From contig CABUXM010000018.1 in NCBI GenBank assembly GCA_902495545.1, forward strand, positions 1-28,854: DNA of 28,854 nucleotides, written 5' to 3'. A program made the translations under genes and the position numbers. Below are positions 23,166 to 28,854 of the stretch, piece after piece. The stretch comes from an uncultured Collinsella sp. (GTDB lineage Bacteria > Actinomycetota > Coriobacteriia > Coriobacteriales > Coriobacteriaceae). A model generated the notes under the pieces. It saw only the letters and a program-made list of their open reading frames with translations, searched no databases and was not told the DNA's origin. Numbering within the stretch: position 1 is the stretch's first letter; each line of letters begins with the position of its first letter.

Positions 23166-23199
23166 AATCGGTTGTCAGTCCTGAACAAGGAGGCCTAGC

Positions 23200-23874
23200 A
23201 TGACACTTGCCAAACCCATCAATAAATACATCGACTATATCGATGCCCCCGAGGACACGTTTGAGCAGTATGTCGAGAAGGCGTTAAAGTACAACTTTCG
23301 CTGCGTATTTGCGAACCTTCAGGAGTACGAGACGGGCCGCGCCATGCTCGAGGGCTCTGACATCATCCTTGCCGGCGCCATCGACTTTCCCCAGGGCACT
23401 ATGACGCTTGAGGAGAAGCTTGCGAGGTTTGAGGAATACGCTGCGTGTGGCTTTACCGAGATTGACTACGTTTTGAATCAGGGGTCGATCGAGAACCGCG
23501 ATTTTGATGCCATCGAGCGCGAGATGACTACCATTGCTGATTTTTGTCGCGCGCATGGCATCACTGACAAGGTAATCGTCGAGATGTGCAAGCTGGACGG
23601 CGACGACGCCGCCAAGCGCCGTGTATGCGAGATCGCGCTGGAGGCCAAGCCGGGATTCCTTAAGACATCGACCGGCAGAAGCTTTGGCGGTGCTAAGCTC
23701 GAGGACGTGCGGCTGATGCACGAGGTGCTCGGCGATGCCGTGGCAATCAAGGCGGCGGGCGGTATCCATAATTACGAAGAGGCTTGCGCATTCATCGAGG
23801 CCGGCGCCAGCGCGTTAGGCGCATCGGCGGGCATCGCGATCGTCGAGGGCGCACCGACGGATGAGCGTCGCTAG
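23200..23874 (+). CDS. deoC: Deoxyribose-phosphate aldolase
   Basis: It splits 2-deoxyribose 5-phosphate into glyceraldehyde 3-phosphate and acetaldehyde in deoxynucleoside breakdown. The product has 224 residues. The Schiff-base lysine is Lys155 in GFLKTSTG, the second lysine is Lys184 in VAIKAAGGI, and the conserved Asp is in EIDYVLNQG (Asp89). The C-terminal SALGASAGIAIVEG fits the phosphate-binding end. The ATG at 23200 follows AAGGAGG. Upstream lie two perfect dyads (23061-23080 and 23142-23165) that may bind its regulator. The HAD and kinase genes that follow on the same strand could share a sugar-phosphate theme, though there are gaps between them. Confidence 0.93.
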   Translation: MTLAKPINKYIDYIDAPEDTFEQYVEKALKYNFRCVFANLQEYETGRAMLEGSDIILAGAIDFPQGTMTLEEKLARFEEYAACGFTEIDYVLNQGSIENRDFDAIEREMTTIADFCRAHGITDKVIVEMCKLDGDDAAKRRVCEIALEAKPGFLKTSTGRSFGGAKLEDVRLMHEVLGDAVAIKAAGGIHNYEEACAFIEAGASALGASAGIAIVEGAPTDERR

Positions 23875-24023
23875 CAGACGTATTTGACCTGAGCGATAAA
23901 GCTTCACGACCACACGCCGTTCATGTTCGAGACAATATGACTTTTTGCCCGTTGTAAACGGAGTCGCGATGGGTGTTCTGTATGATGGCTCAGACAAGGT
24001 TGTTCAATGACAGGGAGGCATAT

Positions 24024-24866
24024 ATGGCAATCAAAGCCATCGCGATGGATATCGACGGTACGCTCACCAACGATCAGAAAGTGATTAGCCCGCGTACGCG
24101 CGAGAAGCTGCTCGCGGCGCAGGAGTCGGGCATTAAGCTCATCTTGGCTTCGGGCCGTCCCGCATGGGGACTGCACGCCTTGGCGCAGGAGCTCGACCTT
24201 CAAAACCATGACGGTCTGCTGGTTGCCTTTAATGGCGCGCATGTGGTCGACGCTCAGACCGATGAGGTCCTTTTTGACCAGGCTATGCCGGCTGACGAGC
24301 TGCACCGTCTGATTGATCACCTGCGTAATTTTGACGTGATCCCTATGATTTCGCTCGGTCGCGATTTGCATGTCGTGGATTCGTATCACTGCATGATCAC
24401 GCTGCCTGACGGCTCGCAGAAAAACATCGTCAAATACGAGCGCGATGCGTGCGATCTTAAGATTCGCGAGGTGGAGAGCCTGCATGAGGTCGCTGATGCT
24501 TATCCCGTGGACAAGCTGCTGACGGCGGGCGATCCGGCCTACCTGCAGGCGCATTACGAGGAGATGTATGCGCCCTTTAAGCAGACGCTTTCGGGCATGT
24601 TTACGGCCGACTGGTACTTTGAGTACACGGCGCCCGGTATCGACAAGGCCCGCGCACTCGAGGGTGCCCTGCCCAAGCTCGGCATCGATGCCAGTGAGGT
24701 CGTATCGTTTGGCGACGGCCAGAACGACAAGTCCATGATTGAGTGGGCCGGCACCGGTGTTGCCATGGGTAACGCCGTCGAAGAGGTTAAGGCTGTAGCC
24801 CAGATGGTGACCGCCGATAACAACGAAGATGGCATTGCGGTGGCGCTGGATAAGCTGCTGGGTTAG
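24024..24866 (+). CDS. HAD-superfamily phosphatase, Cof type
   Basis: A cytoplasmic phosphatase of the Cof/IIB group, usually acting on sugar phosphates or flavin phosphates. The 280-residue product has motif I DIDGTLT (Asp9 and Asp11), motif II LILASGRP, a Lys in the K-rich region before it, and motif IV SFGDGQNDKSMIEWAGTGVAMGN. The large cap domain lies between. The ATG at 24024 follows AGGGAGG. It is followed at about 65 bases by a second HAD gene. The substrate cannot be told from the sequence. Confidence 0.9.
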   Translation: MAIKAIAMDIDGTLTNDQKVISPRTREKLLAAQESGIKLILASGRPAWGLHALAQELDLQNHDGLLVAFNGAHVVDAQTDEVLFDQAMPADELHRLIDHLRNFDVIPMISLGRDLHVVDSYHCMITLPDGSQKNIVKYERDACDLKIREVESLHEVADAYPVDKLLTAGDPAYLQAHYEEMYAPFKQTLSGMFTADWYFEYTAPGIDKARALEGALPKLGIDASEVVSFGDGQNDKSMIEWAGTGVAMGNAVEEVKAVAQMVTADNNEDGIAVALDKLLG

Positions 24867-24889
24867 AATCGCCGATTAATGCATGGCTC

Positions 24890-24915
24890 GGGCGCCTGCT
24901 TGCGGGCGTCCTTTT
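24890..24915 (+). terminator. Weak terminator between the two HAD genes
   Basis: GGGCGCC (24890-24896) pairs with GGCGTCC (24905-24911) with one wobble, followed by TTTT. It lies just before the next ribosome site, so it may only attenuate. Confidence 0.5.
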
Positions 24916-24930
24916 GTTAGGGAGGGTGCC

Positions 24931-25590
24931 GTGTCCGCATTTCCGTTCGACGCCGTTATCTTTGACATGGACGGCGTCATTGTCGATACCGAGTATTACT
25001 ACTTGGGCGAGACTGCCGCGTTTGCCAAGGAGCTTGGACTTAATCTGACTCAAGAGGAGTTGAATGGGCAGGTCGGTACCTCGCATCAGTTCTTCCTGCA
25101 TATGCTGGTCGATTGGTTTGAGCGCGCCGGTAAGGGACACTTCACTGGCGAGGAGGCGTTGGCCCGTTGGGACGAGTGGGCGCATAAGCGTCCGCGTGAC
25201 TATCAGGCTTTGATTAACCCAGGCGCCGTGGATACGATTCGAGAGCTGCCGCGCCGTGGCGTTCGCGTGGCGCTTGCCAGCTCGTCTCCCATGGTTAGCA
25301 TCGAGGAAGTGCTCAACGCATGCGGGCTGTCTGATGCCTTTGAGTATGTGGTGAGCGGCGAGCAGTTTAAGGAGAGCAAACCCGAGCCCGACATCTACCT
25401 GCATGCGCTGGACCTGCTGGGGCTGCCCGCGAATCGTTGCTGCTGCGTTGAGGATTCGGTGCCTGGCATCACTGCCGGCAAGCGAGCCGGCCTGACAGTC
25501 ATTGCCAAGCGCGAGGAGCGCTTTGGCTTTAGCCAGGATGCCGCGGACAAGATTATCGACCAGCTGCCGGAGCTACTGGAATTCGCGTAG
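24931..25590 (+). CDS. HAD-superfamily hydrolase, subfamily IA (beta-phosphoglucomutase-like)
   Basis: This 219-residue protein has motif I DMDGVIVDTE (Asp12 and Asp14), motif II ALASSSP, the conserved Lys region KESKPEPDIY and motif IV CVEDSVPGITAGKRAGL. The helical cap after motif I is of the beta-phosphoglucomutase/phosphatase type. The start is GTG 24931 with AGGGAGGG before it; an in-frame ATG at 24883 has no site. It could be a mutase or a phosphatase, and the substrate is unknown. Next to a Cof-type phosphatase and a FrlD-like kinase, it probably handles a sugar phosphate. Confidence 0.88.
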   Translation: MSAFPFDAVIFDMDGVIVDTEYYYLGETAAFAKELGLNLTQEELNGQVGTSHQFFLHMLVDWFERAGKGHFTGEEALARWDEWAHKRPRDYQALINPGAVDTIRELPRRGVRVALASSSPMVSIEEVLNACGLSDAFEYVVSGEQFKESKPEPDIYLHALDLLGLPANRCCCVEDSVPGITAGKRAGLTVIAKREERFGFSQDAADKIIDQLPELLEFA

Positions 25591-25649
25591 ATCCTGGGCG
25601 GTACTGCTGTCACAACAGTGGTTCCGTTGGCATAAGAGAGGGGCGCGCT

Positions 25650-26513
25650 ATGGCATTTAACGTGAGCGCACTGGGGTTTGGCGACAACGTCGTCGACCGC
25701 TACGAGCATATTCGCACGATGTATCCGGGTGGCAATGCGGTGAACTTTGCCGTGTATGCCAAGAAATGCGGTGCCGCACGCTCTGCGTATATGGGCATCT
25801 TTGGTAATGACGCTGCTGCTGAGCATGTGATTGCGAGTCTTGAGGATGAGGACGTTGAGCTTGCCAAGTGCAAGCAGCTCATCGGCGAGAACGGTGCGGC
25901 ACGCGTGACCGTCGTTAACGGCGACCGTGTTTTCCTTGGCTCCAATGAGGGCGGCATCCGTGGTGATGCGCGCTATGTGCTCGATCGCTTTGACCTTGCG
26001 TACGTGAAGCAGTTCGACGTAGTCCACTCGGGCAACTATTGCTTTACCGAGCGTGAACTTCCCAAGTTGAAGGCCGCGGGCATCACGGTTTCGTTTGACT
26101 TCTCGGACGATTCGACCGACGAGTACTACGAGCAGATTGCTCCCTACGTTGACTTCGCGTTCTTTAGCGCGGCAGACGCCGCGAGTGAGGATGAGATTCG
26201 CGAGCGTCTGGCATGGGTGAGGAGCCTAGGTCCGCGTTTCGTATCGGCAACGGCTGGCGCTGAGGGCTGCATTGCCTATGATGGCGATCGTTATTACCGC
26301 CAACTGGCTAAGCCGGTAACGGATATGAAGGACACCATGGGTGCGGGCGACTCATTCCTGACTTCGTTCCTGATGTGTTACCTCGATTCCGTCAAGCGTG
26401 GCGAGGATGGTGCCGAGGCCATCGAGCGTGCACTCGACTTTGCGGCGGGGTTTGCTTCGACCGTATGCGGCATGGAAGGCTCCTGGGGCCATGGAGTGCC
26501 GATTTCCGAATAG
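25650..26513 (+). CDS. PfkB-family carbohydrate kinase, FrlD-like
   Basis: An ATP-dependent sugar kinase of 287 residues. The PfkB signature DTMGAGDSFLTSFL is present near residue 230, with the catalytic Asp in GAGD, and the N-terminal substrate motif is YPGGNAVNFAVYAKKCGA. The opening GFGDNVVDRY and this PGGNA motif resemble fructoselysine 6-kinases (FrlD) more than ribokinases. No fructoselysine deglycase or transporter is in view, so I do not assign the symbol. The ATG at 25650 has an AGAGGGG site a few bases upstream. An inverted repeat follows. Confidence 0.85.
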   Translation: MAFNVSALGFGDNVVDRYEHIRTMYPGGNAVNFAVYAKKCGAARSAYMGIFGNDAAAEHVIASLEDEDVELAKCKQLIGENGAARVTVVNGDRVFLGSNEGGIRGDARYVLDRFDLAYVKQFDVVHSGNYCFTERELPKLKAAGITVSFDFSDDSTDEYYEQIAPYVDFAFFSAADAASEDEIRERLAWVRSLGPRFVSATAGAEGCIAYDGDRYYRQLAKPVTDMKDTMGAGDSFLTSFLMCYLDSVKRGEDGAEAIERALDFAAGFASTVCGMEGSWGHGVPISE

Positions 26514-26519
26514 GTGAGC

Positions 26520-26556
26520 AGTCCCGGGGAGTCGAATTGTCGCCCCCCCCGGGACT
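26520..26556 (+). terminator. Inverted repeat after the kinase gene
   Basis: AGTCCCGGGG (26520-26529) and CCCCGGGACT (26547-26556) form perfect 10-bp arms just after the kinase stop. No T-run follows on the plus strand, so it is a weak terminator or an RNA-stability hairpin. Confidence 0.5.
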
Positions 26557-26563
26557 CCATGGA

Positions 26564-26783
26564 CAAAAAATGCTAAATATGAGTACTGTCACTAATTTAG
26601 TAACAGCGAAATTAAGCTTTTGAGGGCCTAGTTGGGTGTCTGCGAGCGATTAAAACCTGCTAAAAATGACTTTAACCACCTTAAAGTGCCTTGATAATGG
26701 ATGGCTGTACATTATCAAGGCACTATTTTGCCGTAAAATAATGTTACTGGATTTGCAACAGTACTCATATTTGACATTTTTTG
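26564..26783. mobile_element. 220-bp AT-rich element with 41-bp terminal inverted repeats (MITE-like)
   Basis: The ends 26564-26604 and 26743-26783 are inverted copies with 34 of 41 bases matching by my count. The mismatches fall in small clusters and are mostly transitions. The interior holds no gene but a 14-bp hairpin at 26686-26723. It is much more AT-rich than the flanking genes and lies between convergent genes. I see no transposase and no clear target duplication, so the mobile status is inferred. Confidence 0.65.
26686..26723. terminator. 14-bp hairpin inside the 220-bp element
   Basis: GTGCCTTGATAATG (26686-26699) and CATTATCAAGGCAC (26710-26723) form a perfect stem with a 10-base loop. 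T-rich sequence follows on both strands, so it could end both the kinase and tatD transcripts. Confidence 0.6.
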
Positions 26784-26793
26784 CCCACAGGGG

Positions 26794-27576
26794 TTAGCGA
26801 AGGTCAAATACAGAGCGCGCATTTGCTAAAACTGCCGACTCAATGTGCTTAGCGTCACAGTTTTTGAGTGAGGCAATGCGCATCGAGGTCCTTGTGAGCG
26901 ATTTGATGAGCGACTGCGCGCTTGTTTCTGTGTTTGCCTCCGCTGGTGCATCGGTCTCGAGCAGTAGACGGTCGAGTGGAATCTGTCGTGCGTATTCGCG
27001 TCCTCGTTTGGACGCGAGCATGCGTTCGTTGACGGAAAAATAACAGCCCGCATTACGCGCGCGGGCGAGTTCGTCCGAAGTGCCGCTAAACCAGTGGAAG
27101 ATGATAGCGGGGGAGTCGGGGTTTGGGATGAGTAGTCCATGCGATTCGAAGACGTCCAGTACGGCTCCTGCCGAACGAACGGCGTGAATTGATATCACGC
27201 GCCCGGTAAGAGGATGCTGCACGAGCGCATCGCAGAGCCGGTTAAGTGCCTGTATTTGTAGCGGCTCACTTCCAGCAAAGCGCGCGGAAAAGTCGAGTCC
27301 GACTTCGCCGATGTAGCGCTCTTGGGCAGCAACTTCGCAAAGCAGATTGACTTCGGCAGGACCGCAGCGGCCGTCGGCGAGCCACCAGGGGTGAAGCCCA
27401 ACGCCGGCGATGATGCCTGGTTGGCGACAGGCGCGCTCGTTTGCGGCCGAAAAGTCGCGCGGATTGACGCCGCAGTCAAATAGACCCAGCCCCGATGCCG
27501 CCGCCTCGCTGGCTGCAGCATCGGGGTTGAGCATCAAATCAAGGTGACAATGCGTGTCAAAGAATCGCGGTTCCAT
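26794..27576 (-). CDS. TatD family metal-dependent hydrolase
   Basis: This is a TIM-barrel metallohydrolase of the TatD DNase family, 260 residues. Motifs are FDTHCHLD (start of the metal site, His9 and His11), GVGLHPWWL, IGEVGLDFSARF, ISIHA, IFHWFSG and LLLETDAP, together giving the His, Glu and Asp ligands. Members are Mg-dependent DNases or deacylases. It follows the tcdA-like gene on the same strand with 14 bases between, so they form a unit. The stop lies 10 bases from the end of the 220-bp inverted-repeat element. Confidence 0.92.
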   Translation of the reverse strand: MEPRFFDTHCHLDLMLNPDAAASEAAASGLGLFDCGVNPRDFSAANERACRQPGIIAGVGLHPWWLADGRCGPAEVNLLCEVAAQERYIGEVGLDFSARFAGSEPLQIQALNRLCDALVQHPLTGRVISIHAVRSAGAVLDVFESHGLLIPNPDSPAIIFHWFSGTSDELARARNAGCYFSVNERMLASKRGREYARQIPLDRLLLETDAPAEANTETSAQSLIKSLTRTSMRIASLKNCDAKHIESAVLANARSVFDLR

Positions 27577-27590
27577 CGCAGGGCATCCTG

Positions 27591-28385
27591 CTAGTCCAGA
27601 CGTTGGCCATCGGCGCGCACGCGCTCGGTGCCGCGGCCACTGATCTGGCGGATAACCTCGCCGGCGATCATCTGGCCCATGATAGGCGGCATAAAGCTGG
27701 CGGTTCCCAGTTCGGTGCGCTCGTGGATGTTGGAAGGGTCGCGGGGCTGTGTCTTAACCGATTCCTCGCAGCTAAACAGTACATGTAGGCTCTTGATGCC
27801 GCGCTTCTTACATTCTTTGCGCATGATGCGGCTCATGGGGTCACGTACCGTATCGAAAATGTCGGCAAAGCGGAGGCACTCGGGATGGAGCTTGTTGGCC
27901 CCGCCCATGGAGCTAACCAAACGAATGCCTTGGTCCTGAGCATATTTGGCAATGGTGAGCTTGGCCGAGATGGTGTCGATGGCGTCGACGACGTAGTCGA
28001 GCTTGCCACCCGTCTGCTCCAAAACGCTCGCGAAGAACTCGTCGATGTTGTCGCTCAGCAGGTATTCGGTGCGCTTGATGACGGTGACGGCGGGATTGAT
28101 GTCGTGGATCATGGCTTCCATAACATCGACCTTGCGCTTGCCGACGGTGCTGTGAAAGGCGATAGCCTGGCGATTGATATTGCTGGGCGCGATGATGTCC
28201 TTGTCCAGAATGACGAAATGACCGATGCCGCCGCGGGCGAGTGCCTCGCAGCAGTTGGAGCCCACGCCTCCGCAGCCGAGCACCAGCACCGTAGCATCGG
28301 CGAGCTTACCGAGTGCCTCGCGGCCCATAATGATCTCGAGCTTGGTGTCGCGTGTCTCGACGAGAGCGGCAGCGGTTTCGGTCAT
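27591..28385 (-). CDS. tcdA: tRNA threonylcarbamoyladenosine dehydratase (TcdA/YgdL-like)
   Basis: A ThiF/E1-like ATP-dependent enzyme that cyclises t6A37 in tRNA to ct6A. The 264-residue product has the nucleotide-binding loop LGCGGVGSNCCEALAR (about residues 36-51), DKDIIAPSNINRQ, DYVVDAIDTISAK and SSMGGANKLHPECLRF, all typical of TcdA. The Cys-containing motif SCEESVK is also present. The start at 28385 is chosen because GGAGG lies six bases upstream; the ATG at 28391 touches the SD. It is followed by the tatD gene. Confidence 0.9.
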   Translation of the reverse strand: MTETAAALVETRDTKLEIIMGREALGKLADATVLVLGCGGVGSNCCEALARGGIGHFVILDKDIIAPSNINRQAIAFHSTVGKRKVDVMEAMIHDINPAVTVIKRTEYLLSDNIDEFFASVLEQTGGKLDYVVDAIDTISAKLTIAKYAQDQGIRLVSSMGGANKLHPECLRFADIFDTVRDPMSRIMRKECKKRGIKSLHVLFSCEESVKTQPRDPSNIHERTELGTASFMPPIMGQMIAGEVIRQISGRGTERVRADGQRLD

Positions 28386-28500
28386 AGACATCCTCCGATG
28401 GGGAAGCGAATCGTGTTTTAGCTATTGCCATTATAGGTAATCGCCCATAGGTTGCGACGGCGCTTACTTTGATGTGGTTTGAAGCATTGAGATTAGATAG

Positions 28501-28530
28501 TTAGACAAACATCTAAATATCGAGTATAGT
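28501..28530 (+). promoter_or_regulatory. Promoter and operator of the SdpR-like gene
   Basis: TTAGAC (28501-28506), 18 bases and TATAGT (28525-28530) fit a promoter. Over the -35, TTAGA-CAAACA-TCTAA (28501-28516) is a perfect dyad of ArsR type, with another TTAGAT half-site at 28493-28498. This suggests autorepression. Confidence 0.65.
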
Positions 28531-28564
28531 GTGCACGTCATGAGAGATGATGAGAGGAGGTCTT

Positions 28565-28843
28565 ATGCCGGGAGAGGGTTTTAAGGCGCTTGCCGATCCA
28601 ACGCGACGGCGCATTTTGGAGTTGCTGCGCGAGGGCAATTGCACGGCGGGGGAGCTTGCCGAGCATTTCGATATCAGTAAGCCGTCGCTAAGCCATCACT
28701 TGGCGACGCTCAAAAATGCCGGGTTGGTGACCGATGAACGTCATGGCCAAAACATCGTTTACAGCTTAAACACCACCGTCATGCAGGACTTGATCGGTTG
28801 GTTTATGGGCTTTACAAACACGGAAGGTGATAAGGATGAATAA
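28565..28843 (+). CDS. ArsR-family repressor, SdpR-like
   Basis: A 92-residue winged-helix DNA-binding repressor. The core reads FKALADPTRRRILELLREG, then GELAEHFDISKPSLSHHLATLKNAGLV (recognition helix) and RHGQNIVYSLNTTVMQDL, closely resembling SdpR autorepressors of Gram-positive bacteria. In that system a membrane immunity protein (SdpI) captures SdpR when the SdpC toxin is present. The ATG at 28565 follows AGGAGG. The next gene starts inside its last codons, giving a coupled pair. No Cys-rich metal site is present, so a metal sensor role is unlikely. Confidence 0.9.
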   Translation: MPGEGFKALADPTRRRILELLREGNCTAGELAEHFDISKPSLSHHLATLKNAGLVTDERHGQNIVYSLNTTVMQDLIGWFMGFTNTEGDKDE

Positions 28844-28854
28844 CGAAAACAAGG
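28836..28854 (+). CDS. Start of a gene coupled to the SdpR-like repressor (SdpI candidate)
   Basis: ATG at 28836 overlaps the repressor stop and opens MNNENK before the window ends; GGAAGGTG lies upstream. Only six codons are visible. By gene order in the SdpR/SdpI family it is probably the membrane immunity/sensor protein, but no sequence confirms it. Confidence 0.4.

Larger units (their letters stand above)
22442..23199. other. Gene-free region between the island and deoC
   Basis: These 758 bases hold no supported gene; the middle is more AT-rich than the neighbours. It contains the CA-rich leader, a small hairpin ACCGC/GCGGT at 22763-22776 followed by CTTTT, the 118-bp near-palindrome at 22880-22997, and two operator-like dyads before deoC. 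The open frame at 22754-23053 (-) is not credible. Confidence 0.6.

Noticed and set aside
1..28854. CRISPR array, tRNA or rRNA genes
   Set aside because: No regularly spaced repeats, cloverleaf or rRNA signatures were recognised on either strand.

Overview
The window is a stretch of a high-GC Gram-positive-type chromosome. My best guess is Collinsella or a close relative (Coriobacteriia, Actinomycetota). The guess rests on strong GC bias with long antisense shadow frames, a LexA box of the GAAC-N4-GTTC type in front of a Y-family polymerase/YolD pair, a DUF3793-flavodoxin pair, a ferredoxin-like aldo/keto reductase, and general anaerobe gut character. No rRNA, tRNA, CRISPR array or transposase was seen.

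Layout. 1-4400: 5' part of RNase HI (-), a LysR regulator (-) divergent from O-acetylhomoserine sulfhydrylase metY (+), then a secreted hypothetical protein and a small membrane protein. metY has a recognisable promoter, an upstream LysR-type dyad and a long leader carrying a short cysteine-containing ORF with a near-perfect ribosome binding site. 4400-9800: ketopantoate-reductase-like protein and cyclase-family hydrolase (-), then 4Fe-4S aldo/keto reductase, Gfo/Idh/MocA oxidoreductase and endonuclease IV (+). The last two are each preceded by a copy of the same 63-bp palindromic element, whose two copies covary. 9800-13060: an amino-acid ABC importer operon (lipoprotein, permease with an extra extracytoplasmic domain, ATPase) ending in a perfect 19-bp terminator stem. 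13100-14850: flavodoxin and DUF3793 (-) with a possible iron-regulator box, divergent from a membrane-anchored HMA metal-binding protein (+) with a CsoR-like dyad. 14860-17540: SOS-type Y-family polymerase and YolD partner (-) behind a LexA-like box, then an Fe-ADH-like protein that has only the N-terminal domain (+).

17700-19500: glucose-6-phosphate isomerase. 19570-22440: a three-gene island (-), in transcription order unknown protein, ClpP-like protease, VirD4/TraG-like ATPase without a membrane anchor. It sits between housekeeping genes with no other conjugation gene in view and is the most unusual gene group here. 22442-23199 is gene-free and contains a 118-bp near-palindrome. 23200-26513: deoxyribose-phosphate aldolase, two HAD phosphatases and a FrlD-like PfkB kinase (+). 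26564-26783: an AT-rich 220-bp element with 41-bp terminal inverted repeats. 26794-28391: TatD nuclease and TcdA (-). 28565-28854: SdpR-like ArsR repressor and the first codons of a downstream gene (+).

The main regulatory logic visible is: LysR plus leader control of sulfur assimilation, LexA control of error-prone polymerase, metal-responsive divergent control around 14300-14430, and autoregulation by the SdpR-like repressor. The main novelty candidates are the several large palindromic intergenic elements, the metY leader ORF, and the ClpP/T4CP island.
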